Shown: in pieces, positions 1-9,896 of the stretch
How the letters are laid out: each line of letters opens with the position of its first letter
Numbering within the stretch: the stretch's first letter is position 1
Assembly (NCBI GenBank): GCA_965263105.1
Contig: CBDHGL010000003.1
Coordinates: 4,216,001-4,280,000, forward strand
Length of the DNA: 64,000 nt
Direction of reading: 5' to 3'
DNA from: JBCCTX01 sp965263105
GTDB taxonomy: Bacteria > Bacteroidota > Bacteroidia > J057
The notes under the pieces: model-generated
What the model was told of the DNA's origin: nothing
Databases searched by the model: none
Seen by the model: the letters and a program-made list of their open reading frames with translations, nothing else
Made by a program: the position numbers and the translations under genes

Positions 1-405
1 TGGCCTACATCTACCATTTGAGGTTGGCCGGAGGAATCTAGGTGAGAGAATTGTTTCTTTTCGCTATCCACAGTAGTTTTATGCTGTAAGTTTAATTATA
101 AGATCCCATATATTCCCTCTTTGAATGGAGTTGAGAGAGGAAACTGGGAGTAGAAGAAGGAATTTCTTCTTCTAGGTTGTGAGACCACCTCCCCTTAGGT
201 AAACAAAAGGACTCCTCCTTGATCCCGGCGCGAGCCCTAGATGGAGGAGAAAGTGTTGAGGGGCCCAAGGCCCATAATTCCCCTTTGAAGGGGGCTGGGA
301 GATGAAAAAAATACCTAAGTACTGATTGAACATCACGATAGATACATGTTTTTACTTCCCTTTATAGTAAAGGAAAGACCGAAGATAAAATAAATTTTTT
401 AGTCA
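1..405. other. Intergenic leader before moeA
   Basis: No gene can be supported here. Short open stretches at the very left edge (stops within the first 120 bases in all forward frames) could be the last codons of an upstream gene, but they are too short to identify. The middle (184-300) is a copy of a GC-rich dispersed repeat. The last 100 bases before moeA are AT-rich and probably hold its promoter; no clear TTTG/TAnnTTTG pair was found. Confidence 0.5.
184..300 (+). repeat. GC-rich dispersed repeat, copy 1
   Basis: This stretch begins with CCACCTCCCCTTAGG, continues through ACTCCTCCT and a GGAGGAG block, and ends in a run like CCCTTTGAAGGGGGCTGG. The same order of words recurs at 1627-1782, 1823-1902 and 10066-10218. 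Complementary C-rich and G-rich blocks would let the transcript fold. No open reading frame is conserved among copies. It is probably a small non-autonomous intergenic element. Confidence 0.6.
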
Positions 406-1614
406 ATGATACAGGTACAGGAGGCGGAAAGACGGATAAACTCGACGAATATTGAAATACCAACCCGTGAAGTTTCCTTAGAGGAGGCATTGGGGAAGGT
501 ATTGGCTCGCCCCCTTAAGGCGGATAGAGATTTCCCACCTTATCATCGGGTGACGATGGATGGGATTGCGATAGCCTTTTCCGACTGGGAGGCTGGCCGT
601 AAGACCCTAAGGGTTTCTGCTACTCAATTAGCCGGATCACCTCCCGTATCGTATCAAGGGCCTGGTACCTGTGTTGAGGTGATGACGGGGGCGGTATTGC
701 CTCCGGGAACGGATACCGTGATAAAAGTGGAAGAACTGATATGGAAGGGCGAGGCAGATTCAAGGCGAGTGGAGATTATCTCCGACCAGTTAACACATGG
801 ACTTAATGTGCATAGTCAAGGTACAGATAGAAAGGCGCAGGAGGTATTAATAGAACCAGGTGTTGTGTTGGGCCCAGCCGAGATAGCTGTTGCAGCCACG
901 ATAGGTGCAGACCAAGTCCCGGTTCATCTTCCCCCCAAGGTCGTGGTTGTTTCTTCTGGTGATGAACTGGTCGATGTATCGGAAACCCCTTTGCCCCATC
1001 AGATTCGCAAGTCCAATTCCTATATGTTGCGTGCGGCCTTGCAACGCAGGGGTATATCGGCCTCTATGACTCATTTGCCCGACAACCCAGATGAGATCCG
1101 AAATAGCTTATCAAAACTGTTAGCAGAAAACCAGGTGGTCATCATGACGGGGGGCGTATCCAAAGGCAAGGCCGATTATGTACCAGGGGCCCTGGAGTAC
1201 CTGAAGGTCGAAAAGATATTCCACAAGGTTCAGCAACGTCCGGGAAAACCCTTCTGGTTTGGCAAAAGAGAAGATGGCCGGGTCGTTTTCGCCCTACCCG
1301 GAAATCCGGTTTCCTCTTTTATAGGCTTTCACCGTTATGTTGCTCCGTGGCTTAGAAGGCAAATGGGCTTGGGCTCAATGCAACGAGCCTATGGCAAATT
1401 AGCTACCTCCTTTCACTTCGCTCCTGACCTTACCTATTTTTTGTTAGTTAATGCTTCTGTAGACAAGACCGGTAGCTATTTAGCCCATCCTATTCCTGGC
1501 AGTGGGTCGGGAGACCACGCCAACCTCTTGCGCTGCAATGCCTTTCTGGAACTGCCCAACGACCGTTCGCAATTTGAGGCAGGGGAAGTTTTTCCTATGT
1601 GGCTGTATCGGTAG
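406..1614 (+). CDS. moeA: Molybdopterin molybdenumtransferase MoeA
   Basis: Inserts molybdenum into adenylylated molybdopterin to make molybdenum cofactor in the cytoplasm. The 402-residue length fits the family. Visible family motifs in order are DFPPYHRVTMDGIA (about residue 42, the PP..R..MDG signature), EVMTGAVLPPGTDTVIKVEE (about 91), SSGDELV, TGGVSKGKADYVPG (about 249), RPGKPFWFGK and ALPGNPVSSF. The ATG start places the N-terminal MoeA segment correctly. No other cofactor genes lie in the window, so partners may lie upstream of it. It is followed 12 bases later by two copies of a GC-rich repeat. Confidence 0.95.
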   Translation: MIQVQEAERRINSTNIEIPTREVSLEEALGKVLARPLKADRDFPPYHRVTMDGIAIAFSDWEAGRKTLRVSATQLAGSPPVSYQGPGTCVEVMTGAVLPPGTDTVIKVEELIWKGEADSRRVEIISDQLTHGLNVHSQGTDRKAQEVLIEPGVVLGPAEIAVAATIGADQVPVHLPPKVVVVSSGDELVDVSETPLPHQIRKSNSYMLRAALQRRGISASMTHLPDNPDEIRNSLSKLLAENQVVIMTGGVSKGKADYVPGALEYLKVEKIFHKVQQRPGKPFWFGKREDGRVVFALPGNPVSSFIGFHRYVAPWLRRQMGLGSMQRAYGKLATSFHFAPDLTYFLLVNASVDKTGSYLAHPIPGSGSGDHANLLRCNAFLELPNDRSQFEAGEVFPMWLYR

Positions 1615-1626
1615 GATTACTTTTAA

Positions 1627-1782
1627 CCACCTCCCCAAGCTTCACTTGGGTGCTCCTCCTTGGTCCAGGCGTAGGCCATAAAAGGAGGAGTGAGATTGAG
1701 TATGGGCCAAGCCCCAGCATCTCAGCCCCCCTTCTCCTTAAGGGGGGCGAGGCTAAATCTCGGATTTAGCCTGGGGGGTACC
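1627..1782 (+). repeat. GC-rich dispersed repeat, copy 2
   Basis: Starts 12 bases after the moeA stop with CCACCTCCCC, then CTCCTCC, GGAGGAG and CAGCCCCCCTTCTC, and closes with the hairpin GGCTAAATC-tcg-GATTTAGCC followed by TGGGGGGTAC. The 3' half is almost identical to the copy before metF (10066-10218). A 63-codon open frame overlapping it is composed of the repeat and is not considered a gene. Confidence 0.75.
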
Positions 1783-1822
1783 TGGCAGTTGGGAAAGAGG
1801 GACTCCTCTTCTGGATTGCTGA

Positions 1823-1902
1823 CCACCTCCCCAAGCTTCACTTGGGTGCTCCTCCTAGATTCGGGGCACGAGCAGGTGTAGGAGGAGAAAGGGTTGAGGG
1901 GG
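1823..1902 (+). repeat. GC-rich dispersed repeat, copy 3 (partial)
   Basis: Repeats the 5' half of copy 2, including CCACCTCCCCAAGCTTCAC and CTCCTCCTAG, then GGAGGAG and a GAGGGGG end. It lacks the GGCTAAATC hairpin half. Copies 2 and 3 are therefore a direct tandem pair about 196 bases apart. Confidence 0.65.
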
Positions 1903-2227
1903 TTAAAAAATCACTTTCCCTCAAATTTCTTTCTCAAAAAACTTAGCTAAAATCCGAAATAATTTACCTGCTAAATTACTTGATAGTGAAGTAAATAGTG
2001 TCATTTTGTAAATTTGGAAGATATTTACTTTGGAAAAGACAAAGAAAACATATTATGATTTAATTTTTATTTAACTTAAATAAGTATTTACTTACCTACT
2101 GAAATAGGACTATGCTGTATATCCTTGGGATATTTTTTAGGGCCTATTTACCTCCCGGATTGCGGAGGATTGTTAGTAATTAGTTAAGAAATATGCGTTT
2201 CTGACGCTACATCAATCTGTTTTATTA
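1903..2227. other. AT-rich region upstream of the giant surface protein gene
   Basis: About 325 bases with no coding potential. It is strongly AT-rich, in contrast to the GC-rich repeat before it, and probably contains the promoter of the downstream gene. I see no perfect TAnnTTTG box, only weak TTTG-like words near 2010-2040. No RNA structure was recognised. Confidence 0.4.
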
Positions 2228-5200
2228 ATGAAAGTACATCTACCCCTATTCCTAATTTCTTGTCTGGTATCCCTATGTTTACTGCCCAGCCATTCTTGGG
2301 CCCAGGGATCGGACCCCTGTTCAACTACTCCTAGTTTCACCGCACTAGCAGATTTATGTATTGACGCTGGTGTTCAAACGGGTCTTTCTGGAGCTTCTCC
2401 TACGGGGGGTACTTATAGCGGTCCAGGTGTGACGGACAATGGAAACGGAACTTATAGTTTCGATCCATCGGCTGCCACAGCTGGAACCCATACCTTAACC
2501 TATGAATTTCCTGGTTCCTGGGTCCAGGTGGGAGCGGACATAGATGGTATGGCAACTGATGAATTTTCTGGTTCGGCTGTTGCTTTTTCTTCCGATGGAA
2601 ATCGTATGGTGATTGGGGCACAGTTTGCCAATTCCTTCACCGGCCTGGCTCGTATCTATGAATGGGATGGTAGCTCTTGGAATCAGTTGGGGAGTGATAT
2701 TCCTGCCGAAGCTTCAGGAGACCAGTTTGGTTGGTCGGTCACGATGTCCGCTGATGGAGAAAGGGTGGCTATTGGGGCTACTCAGCATGATGCACAAGCC
2801 ACAACCGGTATTAGAGATGCAGGTCATGTACGGGTTTTTGAATGGGACGCAGTTAATTCGGAATGGGATCAGCTGGGAGCAAATCTTGATGGTTCCTCCC
2901 AATTCGCTAATTTTGGAAGTGCCGTTTCTTTTTCAGATAACGGGAATATATTGGCCATCGGTGCTTATACAGGTCAAGACGCGAGTGGAGCTTTTACAGG
3001 AATAGTTCAAATCTTTCAATGGGATGCAATTAATTCAGAGTGGGATCAGCTTGGAGCCAATATTGATGGGGCAACTGCCTCTGATAATTTTGGAGAGGCC
3101 GTCTCTTTGTCAGGCGATGGTACCCGCGTAGCTATCGGAGGATCTCAAAACGATGGAGGGGGGAGTAACGGAGGCCATGCCCAGGTCTATGAATGGGACG
3201 GTAGTTCTTGGAACCAACTAGGATCTGATATAGTGGGAATGATAAACGCCTCTGTTGGATATTCCATTGCTATCTCAGGAAATGGCAATCGGATTGCTGT
3301 AGGCGCACCCGGCCTAAATACCTCTACTCCTACAGGGAAGGTTCAGATTTTTGAGTGGGGCGGAAGTTCCTGGAATCAATTGGGGACAGATATATCGGGC
3401 ATAGCTTCCGACGAGTTTGGCTGGGCGGTAAGCCTCTCTGATGATGGAAGTACATTGGCCATTGGAGCTATTTTCGAAGACCTGGTACGGGTGTACAATT
3501 GGGATGGTTCCGCTTGGACCCAGCTAGGACCAGACATAGAAAGAGAGAACTTTGGAGATCAAACGGGTTATGCAGTCTCTTTATCTGCCGATGGCTCAAG
3601 GATTGCCATAGGCAGCCCAGCAAATACCTCTATAACTGGCCACGTACGAGTATTCGAATTTGCCGCTGGTTGTAGTGCGAGTGATGAAGTGGTAGTTATT
3701 GACCCCGTTTCACCCGTATTGGATGTCACGGAAGCCAGTTGCAATGTACCTGGTCAGATTGCCTTTACAAGTACTTTAGGTTCAGGCGAATTTTATTACT
3801 ACAGCACAGACGGAATTAACTTCAACAAGTTAGAATCGCCTTCTATTACCCTTGCCCAAGGACCTTCAACTGTGGTAACCTATTATATCAAAACGGTCCA
3901 TGAGTCCTCGCTTTGTGAAAGCGCATTGATATCGGAAGAAATTCCCGCAATAGACTGTGCTACCTGCTCTGTTTCCATCGACACCCAACCACAGGACGCG
4001 ACCATCTGTGCAGGAGACCCCCTAAGTTTTGAAGTGCTAGCCTCTGGAACGGGTACGCTGAGCTATCAGTGGCAAGTAGACAATGGTAGTGGTTTTGAAG
4101 ATATTTCTGGCTCTGGATCCAGTCTGAGTTTTGCCTTCATGGAAATAGGAGGGGATGGCAACCAATACCAGGTAATCGTTACTTCTGACAATGGTACGCC
4201 TGATAATCCAGATGATGACTGTGAGGTGACGAGTGATGTGGCTACGCTTACCGTACTTCCTTTGCCTGAAGTGAGTTTTACGGCCTTGGCGGATTTATGC
4301 GAAGATGCCGGAATTCAGGAAAATCTGGGAGGGGGAAGCCCTACAGGAGGGACATACAGTGGCCCTGGGGTAACAGACAATGGAGATGGAACCTATGATT
4401 TCGATCCCTCTGTTGCCGGAGTCGGACCGCATACCTTAATGTATTCTTACCAGGCATCTTCTGGCTGGGACCAATTAGGGAGTGAACTTACTGGAAATTC
4501 GGGTTCATTTTTTGGTTCTTCTGTGGATATTTCTTCTTCTGGAAATAGAATTATTATAGGAGCTTTGGGAGTTGATGAGACAGTCCAGGATGGTGGAGAA
4601 GCTTATGTTTATGAATGGAATGGAACTACCTGGGTACAACTGGGAACAGATTTTATAGGGGAAGAAAATAACAAGCTGGGGTCAGTAGTCCGTATATCGA
4701 ATGGCGGAAATCGTATTGCTATCTCCTCTCCAGGTTTGGCTTTATCAGGGAGGTTTGCATCAGGTTTTGTGAGGGTATTTGATTGGAATGGCAGTGCCTG
4801 GATACAGGTTGGATCTGATATAGAGGCTTCTTCAGGGAATGCAACGGCTTTCTTTGGTACGTCGATGGATTTATCTGGTGATGGGAATCGGATAGTTGTA
4901 GGAAATTCTTTTTTCGGCAATAAAGTAGAAGTCTTTGACTGGGATGGGAATGATTGGAACAAAATCGGGGTAGATCTGGGCCCTGAGCGTTCAAATGATC
5001 GTTTTGGAACTTCTGTCTCTCTTTCTGAGGATGGGAAACTTCTGGCAATCGGGGCTACTGAGGACAATCTTTCTTTGGCATCCCCCAAAACTGGATATGC
5101 CAAAGTTTACCAGGAAGTGGGAGGCTCTTGGGTTCTGACAGGATTAAAACGCACCGGTGATACCGATGGTGATGATTTTGGGTCAATTGTAGATCTATCT

Positions 5201-5443
5201 GCAGATGGAAGTCGTCTTTCCATTTCATCGCGTTTATATGTTAGAGTATTTGACTGGAACGGATCGAACTGGGTGCAAAGTGGATCAGATATATCAAATG
5301 GAGGGATAATTCATTCGATGACTAATTCTGGTAATAGAATAGTTGCTCTGGATATAACTAGTTTCTTGACCAATCTCGTGTTTTTGATTGGAATGGGACA
5401 GAATGGGCAGAACAAGGAGAAATCCCATTTACTTCAAATGTAG
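2228..5443 (+). CDS. Giant T9SS surface protein, N-terminal fragment (frameshifted)
   Basis: N-terminal part of a secreted protein whose remainder is at 5503-9894. Residues 1-25 form a signal peptide ending SHSWAQ. After it come a module containing GGTYSGPGVTDNG, a first set of about seven propeller-like repeats (pattern GNRIAIGA...VRVFEWDGSSWNQLGSDI), a DEVVV/ASC..PG module, an Ig-like segment (about 590-665), a second GGTYSGPGVTDNG module and a second propeller set. The open frame ends abruptly in VFLIGMGQ, where the repeat pattern demands RVFDWNG; that motif resumes in the other frame from 5377. A one-base indel at about 5375-5385 is therefore inferred. The original product would be about 2,550 residues. 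Its ligand is unknown; adhesion or matrix binding is a guess. Confidence 0.85.
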   Translation: MKVHLPLFLISCLVSLCLLPSHSWAQGSDPCSTTPSFTALADLCIDAGVQTGLSGASPTGGTYSGPGVTDNGNGTYSFDPSAATAGTHTLTYEFPGSWVQVGADIDGMATDEFSGSAVAFSSDGNRMVIGAQFANSFTGLARIYEWDGSSWNQLGSDIPAEASGDQFGWSVTMSADGERVAIGATQHDAQATTGIRDAGHVRVFEWDAVNSEWDQLGANLDGSSQFANFGSAVSFSDNGNILAIGAYTGQDASGAFTGIVQIFQWDAINSEWDQLGANIDGATASDNFGEAVSLSGDGTRVAIGGSQNDGGGSNGGHAQVYEWDGSSWNQLGSDIVGMINASVGYSIAISGNGNRIAVGAPGLNTSTPTGKVQIFEWGGSSWNQLGTDISGIASDEFGWAVSLSDDGSTLAIGAIFEDLVRVYNWDGSAWTQLGPDIERENFGDQTGYAVSLSADGSRIAIGSPANTSITGHVRVFEFAAGCSASDEVVVIDPVSPVLDVTEASCNVPGQIAFTSTLGSGEFYYYSTDGINFNKLESPSITLAQGPSTVVTYYIKTVHESSLCESALISEEIPAIDCATCSVSIDTQPQDATICAGDPLSFEVLASGTGTLSYQWQVDNGSGFEDISGSGSSLSFAFMEIGGDGNQYQVIVTSDNGTPDNPDDDCEVTSDVATLTVLPLPEVSFTALADLCEDAGIQENLGGGSPTGGTYSGPGVTDNGDGTYDFDPSVAGVGPHTLMYSYQASSGWDQLGSELTGNSGSFFGSSVDISSSGNRIIIGALGVDETVQDGGEAYVYEWNGTTWVQLGTDFIGEENNKLGSVVRISNGGNRIAISSPGLALSGRFASGFVRVFDWNGSAWIQVGSDIEASSGNATAFFGTSMDLSGDGNRIVVGNSFFGNKVEVFDWDGNDWNKIGVDLGPERSNDRFGTSVSLSEDGKLLAIGATEDNLSLASPKTGYAKVYQEVGGSWVLTGLKRTGDTDGDDFGSIVDLSADGSRLSISSRLYVRVFDWNGSNWVQSGSDISNGGIIHSMTNSGNRIVALDITSFLTNLVFLIGMGQNGQNKEKSHLLQM

Positions 5444-5502
5444 TTATTTCAGATCAGGGTAATCGTGTATTAATTGGCAATAACTCCACAAATTCTGCAA
5501 AA

Positions 5503-8500
5503 GTGTATGAATTTTCTCTTGGATGTAGCAATTCAGCTTCAGCTTCAGATGAGGTGGAGGTCTTTGCTATGCCTATTACTCCCATAGCGGATGTAACGCC
5601 TGCCAGCTGCGACGCCCCAGGGGAGATTGCCTTCACGAGTGTATTGGGTACAGATGAAGCCTATTATATCAGCACCGATAACGTGAGCTTTGAAAAGCTG
5701 GAAACGGCAAGCATTCCACTTGACCAAGGCCCCGCTACAGCTATCACCTACTACATCAAAATCGTCAATGAAACAACGGGCTGTGAGAGTGAGGTGATCA
5801 TGGAGGAGATTGCAGCGGTAGTATGCGATGATGAATGCGATAATGATGGGGAAGCTCCGGTCTTGACCATCCCGGATGACGCCACCCTGGAATGTGGCTG
5901 TGTAGTGGAAGGAGTTGTCTATGGAACCCATAAGGATGATGATGCAAATGGCGTCAAACCTTTGCTGGGCGAAATCGATCCTTTGACAGGAACCTTCACA
6001 GAGATTGGGGTATTGGTGGATAAAACCACTGGGGATCGGATCAACATGCCAGGCAGTTTGGCCATCAGCTCAGATGGGACGTTATATGCCGTTACCAATA
6101 GTTTCGCATCCTTCGGTCGATCCTTATACAAGATCAATGCCTGTACCGCCGAGGCGGAATTTATCGGAACCTATGATTCAGGAAGCAATAGTGGCATCAA
6201 AGGTATCGCCTTTGATGAAACAGGCAGGCTGCTTGGGCTAGAATGGTCGATAAGAGGAATGGATGTATTTGAATTTGACCTCAGTGATGGCTCGGTCTCC
6301 ACCTTATACGATAATGCTTTTCCTGCTCAATGGTATGGCGGAATGGAAAAAGATCCCAATAGCAATTTGATGTATGTGTCAAGTTGGGACGATGGTCTCA
6401 TTAGGAGTTTTAATCCCTCTACAGGAGTCGTAACCGTAGTTGTTTCCACTCCAGTTGTACCGATAACGAATGCCGCCGACTTATTCTTTGGCAGTGATGG
6501 AACGCTATATCTTACCACTGGAAGAAAAGATGGATCAGGCCCTGGGGTCTATGAGATTGATGTGGTCAACGGGACTTCGACCAAGGTATCTAGTTTCAAC
6601 CTGCCCAATCAACGGGGAGTTCCTGGGGCGACGAGTATATTGACTATCAGCATAGATGCAGCTTACTCTGCAGGAGTTGCTACGGCTACAGACAATTGTG
6701 ATGAAACCCCAGCAATCACCTTTAGTGATGTAGAGACGCCTGGGGATTGTCCCTCAGAAAAGACCATCACGCGTACCTGGACAGCAACAGATGCCTCGGG
6801 CAATAGCGTATCAGATGATCAGATCATTAATATTGTAGATACGCAGGCCCCCAAGGCTCCTAGCCCTCCTGCCGATGTAAGCGTGACCTGTCTGGAAGAT
6901 GTGCCTGAGCCGGTAGATCTGACAGCTGAAGACAACTGTGAGGACCCCTTTACGGTATCTCCCACAGATGTAAGCACCCCTGGAAGCAATCCAGGAGAAT
7001 ACACCATCGTTCGTACCTGGACCTTTACGGATGCTTGTGATAACACTAGTTCAGTGAGCCAAACGATTACGGTGGCTGATCCCAATGGAGAATGCGAAAG
7101 CTGTGAAGGTCTTATTGACACGACGAATGTAGCGGCTACGACCTGTGATCCTTCAATGGTAGGGGTAATGGATACAGTCTTAACCAACCAATTTGGTTGC
7201 GATAGCGTGGTAATTACGACCACAACCTTATTGCCCAACGATACGACAAATGTAGCGGCTACGACCTGTGATCCTTCAATGGTAGGGGTAATGGATACAG
7301 TCTTAACCAACCAATTTGGTTGTGATAGCGTGGTAATTACGACCACAACCTTATTGCCCAACGATACGACAAATGTAGCGGCTACGACCTGTGATCCTTC
7401 AATGGTAGGGGTAATGGATACGGTCTTAACCAACCAATTTGGTTGCGATAGCGTGGTAATTACGACCACGACCTTATTGCCCAACGATACGACAAATGTA
7501 GCGGCTACGACCTGTGATCCTTCAATGGTAGGGGTAATGGATACGGTCTTAACCAACCAATTTGGTTGCGATAGCGTGGTAATTACGACCACGACCTTAT
7601 TGCCCAACGATACGACAAATGTAGCGGCTACGACCTGTGATCCTTCAATGGTAGGGGTAATGGATACGGTCTTAACCAACCAATTTGGTTGTGATAGTGT
7701 GGTGATCACTACCACGACCTTATTTCCCAACGATACGACAAATGTAGCGGCTACGACCTGTGATCCTTCAATGGTAGGGGTAATGGATACAGTCTTAACC
7801 AACCAATTTGGTTGCGATAGTGTGGTAATTACGACTACAACTCTCCTACCAGGTGATATATGTGGAGAGACCTGCGAACCGACGCTGATCTCCGAAGGTC
7901 AACCCACCAAGACGCCCTGCGACTATGGCAATAGCTACTCAGGACTGGGAGTAGATGGCATCTATGGGGGCAACACCCCTTGGACGTCCAATCCCGACCT
8001 GGTCCACATCTGTCAAGAACACGAAGACGACTGGTGGGAGGTAGATTTGAGAAATGAGACGGTAGGCGAGCAGTTTGAGATTTCAGAAATCTGTATCTAC
8101 AACCGGGTATCGAATAATGCCGGCATCCGCAACCGACTCTCCGACTTCTATATCCTGATCTCCTGTACACCCTTTGCAGAAGATGCTACCTTGGATGATC
8201 TGTTGAACAATCCTAACATCTATAGTCAATACATCGATGAGACGGTAGGCTATCCGACTTGTTATGACATCCCCGATGTAGTGGGTTCCTATGTGCGTCT
8301 AATGAAGCCGGGCAGAAAGCCGCTTCACTTTGGAGAAGTTCAGGTCTATGGCTGTCCTTCAGACGCAGACTGTGGTCCTCAACCCGATCCCTGTGCGCAT
8401 TTGTCTCAGCCTGTCATTGATCCAGCAGGACCCTTTGAGCCCACAGATGGTCCAGTGCAGTTGGTAGCTAGTCCTCCCGGAGGAAGCTGGATAGGACCAG

Positions 8501-9894
8501 GTGTGAATAGCGCTGGGATGTTTGACCCCAGTATAGGAGTTGGAAGTTATGCCGTCGCTTACCGAGTAGAGGATGGAGACTGTGAAAAAATGGAGACGAT
8601 AGAAATCGAGGTAATAGAACCGGGAAGCTGTAACAGCCCCTACAACCTGGCAGAAGGCAAGGAAGCCAGCCAGTCATCAACCTATGGACGAGGAGAGGCC
8701 AGCGTCGCAGTCGATGGAGACCTAGACGGCTCTAGAGGCCCCTGGAACAATGCCTCCATCCAGCACACCCGGAACGAGAATCAACCCTGGTGGAAGGTAG
8801 ACCTGGGAAGTAGTGCAGACATCAACTCAATCAAGTTCTACAACCGAACCGATTGCTGCAGCAACAGGCTGAAAGACTTCTATGTCTTTGTTTCCAATAG
8901 CCCGATCAATGCTTTCCAATCGATGGAAACCCTGCTAGGCGATCCCAACATACACTCCTACTACTATGCAGGCAGTGTCGGAGCCCAGCAGACGATAGAG
9001 TGGGAAGTAAGCGGTCGCTATGTAGCGATTAAGCTGAAGGGCAATAGTCCTCTCCATATGGCAGAGGTCCAGGTGATGGGTTGTGAAGCCGGAACAGGCG
9101 GAGGCGATCCCGATCCAGACCCCGTCAGCTGTCTGGAAGGAGGAACGGTAGAGAACATCGCCCCCCAAGGCAGTGCCAGTCAGTCCAGCACAAGAGGCAA
9201 TGGCGTAGCCGGCCTAGCCATCGATGGCAACACCACAGGCTCTACGCCCTGGTCAAACGCAGACCTCCAGCACACCAACACCGAGAACAATCCCTGGTGG
9301 ATGCTAGACTTGGGCGGCGTAGCAGATCTGCAAGAGGTCAAGCTCTACAACCGGAGCGACTGCTGTCAGAACCGCTTGAAGGACTTCTATGTCTTTGCCT
9401 CAGAGACCCCGATCGATCCCGATCAGAACATAGAAGACCTGAAGACCGCGGCTACGGCCTATGAATATGTAGAGGGCACGATTGGATCTAACAAGACGAT
9501 CGATTTCTCAGGCACCAGTGCTCGCTATATCATTGTCAAGTTGACGGCAAGGAATCCCTTGCACATGGCTGAGGTAGAAGTTTATGGTTGTATGGGTGAT
9601 AACAGTGGAGCGAGATTCACCAATGCTAACAATGGAGTAGGGGAGGCAAAGCGCATCCAGATGGAGGCTTATCCTAACCCCTATAGCGAGACCTTCACGC
9701 TGAAGATTGCAGGCGAGTTAGCCGAAGTAGGCAAACTGCAATTGGTCAACACCCTGGGACAGATCATAGAGCGTAGAGAAGTATCGGGCAATGAAGACTT
9801 GGTCTTAGGCAAGGGCTTAGCCAAGGGCGTGTACTTCATCCAACTCAGAGAGGGCGATCAGGTCCATCAGTTGAAGGTGGTTAAGGTTAAATAG
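5503..9894 (+). CDS. Giant T9SS surface protein, C-terminal fragment
   Basis: Continuation of the protein begun at 2228. Sense coding in this frame extends upstream of the first ATG to about 5377, giving RVFDWNGTEWAEQGEI and ISDQGNRVLIGNN, so 5503 is probably not a real start. In order: the end of a propeller, a CDAPGEIAFTS module, a second propeller-like region (about 150-380), two HYR-like modules (TRTWTATDASGN, RTWTFTDACDN), six 41-residue repeats (539-784), three F5/8 type C (discoidin)-like domains with PWW..DLG and RL.DFYVF motifs, and a T9SS type A sorting domain beginning AYPNPYSETFTLKI and ending in KVVKVK. Discoidin domains usually bind carbohydrate or lipid, which suggests surface binding. 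Secretion would be by the Sec pathway followed by T9SS. Confidence 0.88.
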   Translation: MYEFSLGCSNSASASDEVEVFAMPITPIADVTPASCDAPGEIAFTSVLGTDEAYYISTDNVSFEKLETASIPLDQGPATAITYYIKIVNETTGCESEVIMEEIAAVVCDDECDNDGEAPVLTIPDDATLECGCVVEGVVYGTHKDDDANGVKPLLGEIDPLTGTFTEIGVLVDKTTGDRINMPGSLAISSDGTLYAVTNSFASFGRSLYKINACTAEAEFIGTYDSGSNSGIKGIAFDETGRLLGLEWSIRGMDVFEFDLSDGSVSTLYDNAFPAQWYGGMEKDPNSNLMYVSSWDDGLIRSFNPSTGVVTVVVSTPVVPITNAADLFFGSDGTLYLTTGRKDGSGPGVYEIDVVNGTSTKVSSFNLPNQRGVPGATSILTISIDAAYSAGVATATDNCDETPAITFSDVETPGDCPSEKTITRTWTATDASGNSVSDDQIINIVDTQAPKAPSPPADVSVTCLEDVPEPVDLTAEDNCEDPFTVSPTDVSTPGSNPGEYTIVRTWTFTDACDNTSSVSQTITVADPNGECESCEGLIDTTNVAATTCDPSMVGVMDTVLTNQFGCDSVVITTTTLLPNDTTNVAATTCDPSMVGVMDTVLTNQFGCDSVVITTTTLLPNDTTNVAATTCDPSMVGVMDTVLTNQFGCDSVVITTTTLLPNDTTNVAATTCDPSMVGVMDTVLTNQFGCDSVVITTTTLLPNDTTNVAATTCDPSMVGVMDTVLTNQFGCDSVVITTTTLFPNDTTNVAATTCDPSMVGVMDTVLTNQFGCDSVVITTTTLLPGDICGETCEPTLISEGQPTKTPCDYGNSYSGLGVDGIYGGNTPWTSNPDLVHICQEHEDDWWEVDLRNETVGEQFEISEICIYNRVSNNAGIRNRLSDFYILISCTPFAEDATLDDLLNNPNIYSQYIDETVGYPTCYDIPDVVGSYVRLMKPGRKPLHFGEVQVYGCPSDADCGPQPDPCAHLSQPVIDPAGPFEPTDGPVQLVASPPGGSWIGPGVNSAGMFDPSIGVGSYAVAYRVEDGDCEKMETIEIEVIEPGSCNSPYNLAEGKEASQSSTYGRGEASVAVDGDLDGSRGPWNNASIQHTRNENQPWWKVDLGSSADINSIKFYNRTDCCSNRLKDFYVFVSNSPINAFQSMETLLGDPNIHSYYYAGSVGAQQTIEWEVSGRYVAIKLKGNSPLHMAEVQVMGCEAGTGGGDPDPDPVSCLEGGTVENIAPQGSASQSSTRGNGVAGLAIDGNTTGSTPWSNADLQHTNTENNPWWMLDLGGVADLQEVKLYNRSDCCQNRLKDFYVFASETPIDPDQNIEDLKTAATAYEYVEGTIGSNKTIDFSGTSARYIIVKLTARNPLHMAEVEVYGCMGDNSGARFTNANNGVGEAKRIQMEAYPNPYSETFTLKIAGELAEVGKLQLVNTLGQIIERREVSGNEDLVLGKGLAKGVYFIQLREGDQVHQLKVVKVK
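7118..7855 (+). repeat. Six tandem 123-bp coding repeats
   Basis: The word AGCGGCTACGACCTGTGATC recurs exactly every 123 bases (7131, 7254, 7377 and on). Each unit encodes 41 residues including TTCDPSMVGVMDTVLTNQFG and CDSVVITTTTLLPN. Units differ by only a few, mostly silent, bases, which indicates recent expansion or gene conversion. Each unit has two cysteines. The complementary strand also stays open through the array, a by-product of the repeat. Confidence 0.95.
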
Positions 9895-9896
9895 TT

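Noticed and set aside
1690..1881. 63-codon frame after moeA
   Set aside because: It consists entirely of the GC-rich repeat copies and has no conserved protein features.
6819..7802. 327-codon open frame on the minus strand across the 123-bp repeats
   Set aside because: It is the antisense shadow of the tandem coding repeats; the plus strand has clear domain content and a continuous secreted protein.
7150..7860. Programmed frameshift or recoding in the surface protein repeats
   Set aside because: The frame is continuous through all six units; the only shift is at about 5380.
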